Source of the DNA: Larus michahellis
Lineage: Eukaryota; Chordata; Aves; Charadriiformes; Laridae
Reading direction: 5' to 3'
Length of the DNA stretch: 64,000 bases
Assembly (NCBI RefSeq): GCF_964199755.1
Contig: NC_133906.1
Span: 14,171,378-14,235,377, forward strand
Of this stretch, positions 14,473-26,379 are shown piece by piece. The notes under the pieces were generated by a model. That model searched no databases. It saw only the letters and a program-made list of their open reading frames with translations, and was not told the DNA's origin. The translations under genes were made by a program, and so were the position numbers. Each line of letters starts with the position of its first letter. Position 1 is the first letter of the stretch.

Positions 14473-14487
14473 AAAAAAAAAAAAAAA
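14473..14487. repeat. Poly-A tract (15 A)
   Basis: Plain homopolymer in the intergenic region; no element body recognised on either side. Confidence 0.9.
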
Positions 14488-17400
14488 GCATGCTGATTTA
14501 AAGTTCTGTTTTTGCTGTTAATTACAAATTGGTGCTGCAGCTGATGAACTTTTAGCTTGGAAGCACAGTCCGTGAGCTGATTCACCCCTGGGCCAGGCAG
14601 GGCTCGGGGACACGGGGCGCGCTGACACCATCCAGGAGCAGGACATTTCCTCCACATCCGAGTAGGGATTTACCTCCCCTGCAGGACTTTATCTTCAAAG
14701 CACATAAACCTCCATATGCGGGATTGAAGCCATTAGTGATCAGATTATTAATACTGCTAACAGCTACCTTACGTGTAGCAGGTAGAAATGTTTTTTTCTT
14801 TTTTTTTTTCCATTTTGAAAAAGGCTTCATCTTCACCAATACTTGAAATACTGGCAAATCCAGTATTCCTATTGTTTGCTCCATATTGAGAAGACCGTTG
14901 CTCCTTCCAATTATTTTTTACGCCGGTAGCCAGTCAGGGCTCTCATCCTTTTTGTTCTGGACACTGCACAGAGAAGGGAAAGCAGCTTGCTGCCATGAAA
15001 TATTGCCCAGAGAGGCAGAAGGTGGAAGGACATCCGTGCTTCGCACACAGAGCAGTTCAGATTGGAGGATCCCAGTCCTGCTACGAGCTCCGTTACTGCT
15101 ACTCATCTCCTGCTTCACTTTTTCACGTGCCTGTAGCAGGGATTAGCGTCCCCCAGGCAGCTCCTGGACACTTTTTGCAGCAGGGCAAGGTCCCTGTCCC
15201 TCCTCCCACCCCAACAAAGTCAATCCACGAGGTGGCATTACTCACGTCACCCCTGCCATCTATCTCACCACGGATCCAGTCCTGAACCCAAGCAGTAAAG
15301 GGTTCTCGTGGACATTTCTCCTGTTATCACGGCAGATCCCCATGGGAACTTCTCTGCTGTAAGTCCTGCGAGGTTGAACCCTCCATCGCGTGTTGAGTTT
15401 TGCCCTGTAAAGCTTTGTTGTCTTACATCTACCATCTGACATTTTGATTGAATCTAACCTCAAAAGCAAAAGTAAATAAATAAGGGGAAAAAAAAAAAAG
15501 GTTTATGTCTTTAGAAGCTTGCTGGAAACCATGAAGTATGCCCTGATCTGTTAAAGGATTACAGTAATGCTGTATTAGATTTCTTGCAGTTCTTGGCTTT
15601 CTTCTTCCGTTCAGCACAGCCCTAGTTATCAGATGGTGTCCTGTCGCCCTCACCTGGAAAAGTCACCTCCCCCCCAGGCAAAGAGTGGCTCTGGGACCCC
15701 TGTTGGTGTGGCTGAGGCTCCCATGCTCCATCAGCTCCCAACTCCAGACACAGCAGCTCCCTACAGCCGTTCATAAAGTTTGTCTAACGAATATTTCCCT
15801 TCTGACAGGGGGAGAGGACAAGAAATCCTTGAAGATGCCATATTCACGTTATTGAAGGTCTGGAAACCATCAGCCCGTGCCCGGAGCTGGGTGACCTGCG
15901 GCTTTCTTTTGGCAGTGATTTTTCAAGCAATCTCACAGCACCCTCTGGACCATCCTGGCCTTCCTGAGGAGGTGTGAAAGTGAGTGTAAATCTTCCCAGC
16001 TATCACTTGCCCATCGATCGCAAGGCGCTTGGCAGCAGTCTGAACAGTTTTGTGAACAATGTGTGCTACACCCCCGGCATCCATTAGCTGCCTCTCGCTT
16101 GCAACGCCGCAAATACGTTATTTGCCCCTAGTGAGCATCTCCATCCAGGCTCGCATTAACACCGTTGCCACCACAGCCCCTAATTTATTGGTCAGGGTGT
16201 GCTTTTCAACAATATTTACAGCCCGGCTTAATAGCGTGTCTGCATTTTGTTTGCAGCAGATGATAATTCAGGGATTTGTTTGGCTGGCTTAAGGAAACAC
16301 TTTGAAACAACTGCCAGTGGGTTTGATTTTATTGCTGGAAGGCCTTAAATAAACACATTTTTAACATGTTCTGTATCAACACTTGATGTTTTCTGAAGAC
16401 CGTATCAGCCTTATCCTGCTTTGGTGGTGTTTTGAAGGGATGTTTGACCCAAACCTGAATACATGTCTCAAAATCTGTGCCTTATCCAGAGTCCATTTTA
16501 TCCGATACTGTGGCCATTGGACTCTGCGCCAGGAGACCTTTTCCTGGTGCTCTTGCTCATAAGGCAGCAGTAGAAGTTGCTAACTGATGTGAGCCCAGTG
16601 ATGAAAATGGGACCTGCACGGACCAGTGCATTTTCCTGCAGGTCCTGCAAAGCGGCTGGACTCCCCCAGCTCCCATCGCATCCAGGGAAACTGCGAGAGA
16701 CCAGCAAGAGCTGGGAGCCAGCCTGGAGTCAAAATCGCAGTAATTAAAAGTGGCACCTTCTCCGCTGCCCTTATTCCTCCCACACTTGCCAAAACCATCC
16801 TGCCTCTGTTAAAATGTCATCTAGTGTGTCTGGACAACTCGTGGATGAACTGCTACTGGACAAAGTGTTGTGCCACTTGCATGATGGCTATTAATACTGA
16901 AATTTTTTTTTCCCTGCTAACTTCCAAGTGTTGTCACATCCTGATGCAGTAGCTTTCGGGTGTTTATTAGAGCATCCCTGAGTATCCCAGGCCCCTGACC
17001 CCTCCCCGGGGCCTCTAACAGGAGAAAACAAGTGAAGCCATGTTCGTTGACCGTAACACAAATTGACTGCTACTTGTGCTGATGTTTTCAGCATAATCCA
17101 TTGCGGCTTGAACATGTTGACTATCTGCATAATTTCTCCTTGAATAATTTTACTGCCAGATGGGATACTGCAGACCTTGAGCGGCCTGCTCCGTGTGTAA
17201 CCCCTCCGTGCATTAACGAGGCTCGCTCAACGAGCGGCGCGCAGCAGCCTCCACATCCCTGGGACTAAGCCCGTGGTTTCTGCTGGGGCTCGGGTGCAAT
17301 ATCTTCCGGCTGATGTGGTCACACGAGGGACGGTTTGTGAACACCCAGCCTGTTATGAGAAGCACCCACGGGTGGTGATGGTGCTGCTGAGACAGCCCCG

Positions 17401-20400
17401 GGCATCCACAGGGTGGTCGTGCGGTGGCGATGTCAGGGCTCTGCAGAGCAGCCTGTGATGGTGAAATGAGCTTTTAGGGTACAGAGAGAGGATTTTAGCC
17501 TCCAAAGCTGTCAAGCCGGGTGTTTTCCTCAGCACTGATTTGAGCTTCTAAAGTAAAATAGTGTTCAAGGAAAATGACCAGCGTAGCCTTGCTACACGGG
17601 GAAGCTTAAGAAATTCTTCAACAAGCTCCCGTCCTTTACTATTTAGCCTTAATGCAAAGCATAACCTCAAGCAGTATATGCTGCAGTTAATATTGTTGAC
17701 AAGCTAGGATGTCTTTCAGTGCAGACTTTGTGTCTTAATTAAAGGGAATTTGTTTGAGCAAATAATGCTTGTCAAAAGTGGGTATTTTTTTGCCTTAGGA
17801 CTGTTACAAAGATGCTATTAGACATTTTGATAATCAGCCATCTGTGTCTCAGTGTTGCAATAACTCCATGTGAAGGCAGACTAATTTTTCCCAGGCCAAA
17901 GTGATAATTATAAATTAAATACACAGACATGGAGGGCTAATCTTACATTTAAGACCTTAGACTGTAGTACACTGTGTGTGAGAAAACTGGGAGCTCACCC
18001 TTTCCAGCCTCATTGCTTTTAGGGGAAGCTCTGTCACCAGATGGATGTGCGGAGGGACCGGTGCCGGCTACAGCGGGGCTGCTCATCGCTCTCCCCGCGA
18101 TGCCGAGGATGAAGGCTCCCGGAGAAGCCTGCGGTAAGCTGCCCAGCTAACCCAGAAAGACAGATTGACGTCTTTGAATCAATCAGTGAGGGCCAAAGGC
18201 TGCCCCGGCTTATACCCCGCACAATCCCATGAGCTGCTGTGGGATTGCAGGGGGCTTGGGCTGAGCTCCGCGGTGCTGGTAGGAAAGGGTGTGCTGAATT
18301 GCAGTGCTGCCTGCGCTGGGTGTTGTACCTTCCTGAAAGAAGTTCATCCTTTTCAGAGATAGGTGACAGATCCCGTGTCTGCCTTGAGCCCTTCCTGCAT
18401 CTTTCATGTGTCGTTCGTCCAGTCTGGATCTGCAAGCTCCCAGCTGCAAATACACAGTTACAAACTGGTGCATACATGTGCAACAACACATGCATACGCA
18501 CAGAAATTACACTCAGCTGCCTTTTCAGGGCAGTGAGGAGCCCTGCTCGTCACCTCACCTGGATTTCAGCCGATGTGCATGCCCACATTGAAAAAAGCCA
18601 TTGATTGTCGACTTACATCCCATACAAAAGGGAGACAGCATCCTGCCACCAACAATCCTAACACCGAAAGGATAAAATAGACACCGTCAGCATGCGCTTT
18701 TGTCAAGTTTTATTGTAAAATTTGAAGAAAAAAGAGCATTTACAGTATCTATAGAGAGCACTTTGTGTGATTCTTTTTTGCCCCTCCTCTTCTATACCGG
18801 GTGTTACTGCATGAGTGGTACTATATAACACATCAAAGTAAATACAAATGTATTTCAAATGTGGCACATGAATGCTGTGTTGGTACAAATATCTACTAAA
18901 GTTGATGTATTAAAAATACTTTCATATATTTTATAAATGGGGGGAGGGGGGGAATTTACATGTACAAGCATTACAAGAGGAGGCTTTTTCAGGCAAAGCT
19001 GACTTTCATTTTTCCATTGCACTTTTTTGCAGTGTATGTGTTCAGTGCTGAAAAATCAGTGGTAGTCTGTCTTGAGACAAATGAACCTGACTTTTAGCGA
19101 GACTTCAAGGCTAGGGATGTGCTGCTGACGTGGTGTAGCTGTGTACGTAGAGGACAGAGCCCCACCGACACCAGCGTGTGAATCAGCCCATCAACGCGGA
19201 GGTTCTTCTAGCAAAGGGAAAAAGAAAAAAAACACCCCAAATCCACCTGCTGAGGATCCTAGCGGATCTTGTGGGTTGTTGTTTTTTTTTTATTCACCTG
19301 CTGAATAAGCTTTTGCCTGCAAAATGAGTGCGGGATCCCGGTTTTGGCAGGAGTTGGGAGCACTCAGAGATTTCAGAGACTGATGAAGTCAGTGGCGGGG
19401 GAACAAGCAGCTGGAAATGCTGTTCTGAGGCAACGAACAGCAAGGAGGAAAGGCGAAAAAAACAGAAGGAGAAAAAAGGTGAAAAATCCTTCAGTTTGGA
19501 AAGCAACCCACGACCAATAAGTGGCAGGCCACTTCACATATTTACCTTAAGGTTTTGCTTGTGTTATTTTTCTCGAGCCGTGCTATATCTACTCCTCGGC
19601 TGCCCTACGAGGCTGGGGCTTGTCCCTGAGCCCCCCCTTGCATACTTCGACCAGAAACATGGCCGGGAGGAAGGTCATGGCCATGGCAGGGTGGGGATTT
19701 CCCTTGAGATTGCTGTTTCTCTGTTCTCGATTTTCGGACTTCTTGGTGGGCTTAAAGGACACACTGAAGTCCAGGATGACTAAGGAAACCACACAGGCAA
19801 ATCGCAGGCTTGTGTGCCTAAAATACCAAACTGTAGCAAAAGAGGCAGATATTTGCCTATTAAAATGCAAATGAGTGTTAAAATGTTGCTCTCTGCTCTT
19901 CATGATTTAGGTAATGACAAAAGTACTTGAATTTTGTTTTTTTTTCTTTTAGCCACAGCTTTCAAATTTAATCACGCATTTTCATTAGTTTTCAGTGTCC
20001 TCAATGAAATTTGAGGAAAGAAATAAAAAAAGCTCTCCTTTATTTGGAGCGAATCATAATTTATTAGTTTTTTTTTTTAATATTCGGCCACACGCTTGCT
20101 CAAATATTTGTCCACGAAGAAGGGGCAGGATGTTTGGGACGTCCTGTGCTTAGGACACTTCAGAAGTGAGAACTCAGTTTAGTCAGTATGCTTGAGGGAT
20201 GCTATTATTTTTCACATGCACATACACAGGGCTACCACTCATCAGTCTGTTTTAAACTGTGCAAACGTAAAGTAACCAGCGAACTGACTCCATCAAGTCC
20301 TTGTTTTAATGGCCTCCCCACCTCCTCGCTGGGGGGGGACACTGGTGACGGGGTCGTGCTCCGGCTCGTGGGGCCAGGCGAAGCCACTGCATGGGTGCGG

Positions 20401-20432
20401 TGAAGGACCAGCCATGGACCACCAGCACTGGG

Positions 20433-20508
20433 TCATGGAATCACAGAATGATAGGGGTTGGGAGGGACACCTGGAGATCATCTAGTCCAGTCCCCCCCGC
20501 CAAAGCTT
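20433..20508 (-). repeat. Short CR1 LINE 3' end, antisense on plus strand
   Basis: The plus strand reads GGAATCACAGAATGATAGGG, then TTGGGAGGGACACCTGGAGA and TCATCTAGTCCAGTCCCCCC, which is the reverse complement of a CR1 3' terminus. The CACCTGGAGATCATCTAG variant differs from the TTAAAGATC type of the other copies, so this is probably a different CR1 subfamily. Only about 75 bp remain. Confidence 0.9.
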
Positions 20509-23500
20509 AACACAGAAACTGGTGATTTCCTTTTTAAACCTAAAAAAAATAATCCCAGACCTTCATATTTACATCAGTCCTCTTATTCCCCCCTTACCCA
20601 TATAGCATTCTGCTATATAAGTCTCTGATGAGAGGGTTTTTGGCTTAATGGAAGCGACTTTAGCTAGCTCGGTGGCGGGCTCTGGCACACTTTCCAGTCT
20701 CACGGCCTCAGTGCACACCACAAGCCTGTGTTTCTCTGGTGGTGGTAGCAATTGCAGAGCAAGTACTGCACTTTCTGCTCCAGCATTTTTCCTGCCATGT
20801 TGGCTTTAGATTCACCAATTCCCACCGTGATTTGTGCTGATGTGGTTCATGTGTGAGGGGAGAAAGGGCGATGCTGCACAAGGATGCTGTCTACTGGTGA
20901 CTGTATCCCCTTCCCCTATTACAAAATAAAGGCTATTGAAGATAGGAAAATAAAAAAAAATAAAATAAAAAAAGAATCACATAAAGAGTTTTCAGGCTTG
21001 AGAAAACGCCTTGCCTTGAAAGAATAAAATCTGCTTAAGAAATCATATAGGAGCTGGTGTACCCACCCAACTGAAATAATTTTACGGAGAGAAACTACTG
21101 AGTAATTTTGGCTACGGGCTAAAGATGGCATCCTGCATGCCAGCGGTCGGATGCCAGAGCCAGCCAGCTTCAAAGCTGAAGTTGTGTTTAATAGAGAGCT
21201 GACTTTGTGCTGAGCAAGCTTGGGAATTGCAAAAACTGCTGAGAGAGAGCGGGGCTCGCTGGCGCTTGCTGCCGGTGTCAACACGTGGCATCGTCCTGGG
21301 GGAGTTCAGCTGGGCGTGACACAGCAGGGAGCTCTGTTTGCACTAGGGCGCGATCCGCTGATCGGTTGGATGAAGAGAACAGCCTGAAACGTAGCTATCA
21401 GGAGGGACATGGCCCATTTCAGATCAGCCATTTGAAATAAAGTGAAGTTACAGAGGGTAACTAATAAGTCAGTGTTTAGCCTGTATTTGTGGTCCACCAA
21501 TATTTTTGACACACTATTTTAAATTAGTTGTCTTGGATTCTATGTAAACATAAGACTGGAGCCCAATGCAACACTCCAAATACAGATAACTATAATATAG
21601 ACGCTCATACTGAACTGTCTGCACAACAGGGTGTTCCGGGCTGACGTTCAGCTTAGGGGAATTCTGCATCCTTAACGCTCCGGAACAGCTCAGGTACAGA
21701 AGGGACGGGCCTGCAGGGGCAGCTGTGCTGAAATGGATGAGTGTTGAAAGTAGGAAATAATACAGTTGTTTAAAAAAAACCCAACGAATTACTAGCCAAT
21801 GTCTTACTTCTCTTTTTTTAGCTTGGTTGGGCCTGCCTAAAGAAAAGGGAGGTGGGAGTCCAAGACGCCAGCCTGGTCTCCCTGCCTGACCCCACTCCGA
21901 TCGGGCTTTGCAAATCCTTGAAGCAAATCATCTGCAGAAATGATGCACTTTCCTATGCAGAAACTTCCCTCCACTTTCTGGAAGTCAATTAACATCGAAT
22001 TTACTGCGACCTTAAATAAAACATTAAAAACTCTCCCTCTGCAATACTCCTTGCAGTAAAAAAGCAATCCCCTCTTTAGGTGATGCTCCACTCTCTGCTC
22101 TGCCGTGACGAAAAGCAAAGTGCCAGCCACCATCGCACCCTCTTGCTGCAAGTTAAACTGGAAAGCACACAGCTCTTGGGTCGTGCATCCCATGGCACGA
22201 TGTGGCATCGTGGACGTGCAACTGTGGGGAGAAACCTTTGCTAATCCTGGAATTTGAGTTTTACTTCTGGAAATGCAAGCGCTCTGACCTTTGTAAATTG
22301 GGATGGGCTTGTTTGATTTAGTGCTTGTCTTGTTTACTAGCCACAGCTGGCTTCCGGCTCTCTGCTGTGCTTACTGCCTTTATCTGATGGGTTTGGACAA
22401 GTGTCAAAGCCACCATAGACTGCCAAGGGTTAGATGCTGAAGTGCTTAATTAAGCGAGCCTCTAGGCAGCGGCAATTTGCATGGTAGAAGCACCACAGCA
22501 GGGCTCTTTTTTTTTTTTTTTTTTTAAAGTTAGTATTAGGAACTGGTTAAAAAAAACCCAACTTTTTTTTTGTGTCTTGCTTTTTGTCTTGCAATTACAA
22601 GCATTTGGAAAATATGACCCACAATCCCCCCATGTTTCCTAAACTTAAGATGAGACCTTCGAGAGCATTGTTCACCTTTGAGTTTAGCGCCACTAGCACA
22701 GTTTTGTCCCTTTTTCAGGAATTTTCCTTTTTTCTTACACTGAGGGACAAATAAAGTTAAAAAAAGGAAAGAAAATGAAGCAAAAGAGAGCTTCTTTACT
22801 AGCCAGTCTTGTCTGCGAGGACTGTAAGTCACCTGAGCCCTCTGTGTCAAGGCGCCGAGGGTCATTAACAGCAGTGCATGAAGGCACCGGCACATCGTCC
22901 CATGGGGCTGACCTTCCGTGCTGTACACACTGAATTACGGGCATCAATTTGGCTGCCGCAGAGAGTAGACGGGGCCAAGAACATAAACACGTGGCACTGG
23001 TGATGCTCGAACCCTCCTGCTCCACCTGCACAGGCTGTAAATCCCACCTCATCGCACTGAGCTTCAGCATCTACGGGATTTTTTGGCAAATGGATTAGGC
23101 TGGGCTGCAGCAGCCGGCTCGCGTTGTATGTAATAAAAATACGGATGAGTAGTTGCGGCTCTGCCTTCGCAGCCCACTTCATCACACGGCCCCGGCCCAG
23201 GCTGCAGCTCAGCCCCACCAAGTCAGCACCTTTGCATTTTGGGGCGTCCTGATTTTTACTAAATGTGAGCAAGCGTGAGATTGATGCCTGCTTGTCTCTT
23301 TCCTCCCTTTTCAGGATCATTTAAAAAATCCTCATAGCCTTGTTATTTTATTCTTTTATTTCTAGAGTGTTAAAAAAGAACCAACCCTCTTGTTTGGAGG
23401 CAGGTTAAAAAAAAGGTTGACATCTCAGGTGTCTTTTTCTTCCTCCAGCAGATAGGAGCGCTCTCTTCCCAGGCTCACTGTCCTCGGCTGGGAATTTGTC

Positions 23501-23949
23501 CTGCCCCCAACACCAAATGTGGCCGCACCATCTCTTTTTTAAAACAAACACGCAGGCTTTCCTGGTCTCCAGATGGAGAGATTTCTCTGTGTTTTATTTC
23601 AATCTGCTTCAAAAACCATCAAGGGGGAAAAAAAAAAAAAATAAAAATCTCTTGCTCCAGCAGGGACGGGTGAGGCCACCACGGGGATGCTGCAGGAGCT
23701 GAGGTGCCGCAGAACCAGGATAGAGATGCACAAAGGGGGAAGGAGGGGTGAAATCCAGAGAGGAGTTCAGAGCGTTTGGGGAACCGCAGCGGGTGGTACC
23801 CATGGTGAAAGCCCACAGCTGGCAGTGGAGATGGGTGCGAGGGAGGGTGGAGGGGAGGCTTCCCGGGCTGGGGGGGTGAGCTCTTTGCAGCAAGTGGCAG
23901 CACTAGAAGAAGTATAACATAAATCTCTGCTCTGTTTGCCATAACCTAA
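20509..23949. other. Intergenic DNA, no gene seen
   Basis: No exon or RNA gene is recognised between two antisense CR1 fragments. Frames of 120-150 codons at about 20919-23320 overlap one another in several registers, have Ser/Leu/Cys-rich compositions typical of chance frames, and resemble no family I know. Confidence 0.7.
22507..22525. repeat. Poly-T tract (19 T)
   Basis: A homopolymer run in downstream intergenic DNA, followed by other short A and T runs up to about 22575. No retroposon body is recognised next to it. Confidence 0.93.
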
Positions 23950-24237
23950 CTGTATTGTAGGGTTTGGGTTGGAAGGGACCTTAAAGATCATTCAGTTCCC
24001 ACCCCCTGCCCTGGGCAGGGACACCTCCCACCGGTCTGGTGGTTGCTCCAAGCCCCGTCCAACGCGGCCTTCAACACCTCCAGGGATGGGGCAGCCACAG
24101 CTTCTCTGGGCAGCCTGGGCCAGGGGCTCACCACCCTCACAGCAGAGAATTTCTTCCTGAGATCTCATCTACATTTCCCCTCTCAGTTTAAAACTGTTCC
24201 CCCTCAACCTATCACTCCACTTGATCAAGAGTGTGCA
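23950..24237 (-). repeat. CR1 LINE fragment, antisense on plus strand (about 290 bp)
   Basis: The plus strand starts with TTTGGGTTGGAAGGGACCTT and AAAGATCATTCAGTTCC, followed by GGGCAGGGACACCTCCCACC, the rc of the coding tail (CCAGGGATGGGGCAGCCACA, TTCTCTGGGCAGCCTGGGCC) and CCCTCAACCTATCACTCCAC. This is the reverse complement of a CR1 3' region reaching back into the end of ORF2. The terminal ATTCTATG repeats have decayed (ACTGTATTGTAGGG). Confidence 0.94.
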
Positions 24238-26379
24238 AAACGTGCAAAGCAGTGATTCAGGCAATAAACGCGGGTTTCGGCAGGGAGGCAGAGTGGGAGT
24301 TGTAACGCAGCGTGGAAAGCAGGCGCTGCCTGCTCTCCTTGAGGGATACACTTTGTTAGATCAAGCAGAATTTACCCCCAGGTTTTCTAAGGGAGAAATT
24401 ATCCGAGCATGAGGTGGCGAGTCATAGGATAGGAAATCCACTGGGATCGAGTGCCCCAGTCCCAGGAGTTCGATGAAGAGAAGCAACAGCTATGCATGTA
24501 ACCCTAGGGATGTTCACTGAAAATAAAGCCCTGAATGGGGAGGGACAAAGAAGGTCTCCGGGGAAAAAACGCACAGGCATCATGGCACACCCGTATCTTT
24601 GATGAATAACCAGGTTATTGCACTCATGTCAGTGCTTACATCTCCCCCAGTCCCATTTCCCGCTTTCCTGTTCATTTTGTTGACCCGCTGTAGGGTCATA
24701 CTGGGAATTAGCTGTTATCTCCTTCCAGAATTGAGATCTTGGCCTTTTTATCTGTTTTACACAGCACCTAGCACACTACCGGGCACTCTAGTAATTAAGA
24801 CCCAACTAATCATGGTATAAATCAAGTAAATAAGTACTTGTCAACAGGTCATCGGGACTTGTGTGTCTCTCGGGCAAAGCCGTGCTCATGGAGGTCAACC
24901 CAGCCAAAGGGCCCAACTCCTCCAAGGCGGGCGAGGGCACGTGACGGAGCAGCCCTGCCAGTGTCCCATCTCCCACCCATGCCCACCTCTGCCCGCCAAA
25001 ATCTTTTGGGACTTTTGCTGATTTTTTTTTGTGGCAGTAAAAAAAAATAAAAATATCAAGGTATTAAATGATAAGAATATGTTAATTATTGTCACAGACT
25101 CCAAATTAAGGCACTCGTGAGTTTTCTCTCCAATTGAAAAGAAAAGCAGGTGGTTTCCAAATAGTCACTGAACTGCATAGTTAAAGATGTTAAGTAAAAA
25201 CTCTCGCTCATTCAGAAAGTGGAAATATTGAGGGAAATAGTAAGACAAAACAATATTTCCATTATACTGCTGTTTAACCCCAACGATGAATGAAAAATGC
25301 ATCTGATCTTGGGAGTAGAGTCTTATTGTCAACCAGGGACTATTTTTTCCATGATTCTAGTGTCAGGATACCCAACTGATACATGAGTGTTACAGGATAA
25401 CTAAAGGGTCACTAATTCAATTTAAATTCATTTCAATTAATCACTGTGATTAATTAATTTATTAGCTAGGAATTCATTGTGAATTGGTGGAGAACATGAA
25501 GAGAGTGGGAAAGGAACTGCAAACATGGAAATGTAGTCTCTCTGACAAAGTCGAAAGGCAAAAATGAGCTGAAGCGTTTTTTGAGCGTATATAAAATTTC
25601 TGTGTCATAAAAAAAAAATAAAATCAGAGTAACAAATGTGCAGCACTTTAATGTCAGATTTGACTGTCATTGGAACTGTTCACAAGTAGTGTGGACAATC
25701 TAAGTTGTACTTAATTTTCTAAGTATGATATATAACCATTAGGATAATTTAGAAAACACATCACCAGAACCTGGGCTGAAGAGGGAAGAAAGGGAACATC
25801 TTTGGAAGGTCCAAGTGGGATTTTTCAAGTGAACGCTATTCCAATATCTTGCAACAAACAGGAAGAAGTGAGGTCTGTTACACATCTTTCACAGCCTATA
25901 TATAAACCAGCCTCAAGAATATTTACCTGAACAGATATATACAGGGTTTTTTTAATATCCTTAAAAAAGTAATATTTGCTTGATCTATGACACAATGAAC
26001 GTCTCTACAGGGAAACTTACCATAGGCATAATAAAATATTCAAGACGTCATAAAAGATAACACGAGAGCAGTGTTTGGTCTTGGTAAAACACATTTAGGA
26101 TGACTGCAATGTATGGATACAGCTTCGTTCAAGAAAGGAGTTGTGCATATTTAAAGGTACTTACAAAGCTGGTCTTCTCCTTTCCTTGACATGGGCATGT
26201 TTCCTAACCGGGTGAGTAGAAAATCACGGACACCATGCATTGCTAAAGGAAGGCTATGCCGATCTGTTTTCTACGTCTGTGTTGCAATGATGGGATAGTC
26301 TCTTCTAACTCCTATGGCTCATAAGTGAAAAGAGGTGTAGATTTCAGCCTATGGGTGTTGAAGGGCAATTTCAAGGACT
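24238..26379. other. Intergenic DNA just downstream of the probable FSTL4 3' UTR
   Basis: A+T-rich, mostly unique sequence with no exon or repeat family recognised. A minus-strand AATAAA near 25463-25458 could be a distal polyadenylation signal for FSTL4 if the 3' UTR is long. Confidence 0.6.

Larger units (their letters stand above)
8551..20432. other. Intergenic DNA, no gene supported
   Basis: Nearly 12 kb without a recognisable exon, RNA gene or repeat family apart from homopolymers. An open minus-strand frame of 84 codons at 10213-10467 is noted separately. Blocks at 16040-16400 and 17550-17960 have a composition like that of conserved non-coding elements. The segment 18030-18600 is more G+C-rich with overlapping frames on both strands and no recognised product. 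Confidence 0.68.

Noticed and set aside
18034..18501. A 155-codon minus-strand open frame
   Set aside because: Overlapped by several other frames on both strands in a G+C-rich patch; composition is Ser/Arg/Cys/His-rich, without domains or homology that I can recognise.
22865..23320. A 151-codon minus-strand open frame and overlapping neighbours
   Set aside because: Several registers are open over the same bases and none resembles a known family; typical chance frames in moderately G+C-rich DNA.
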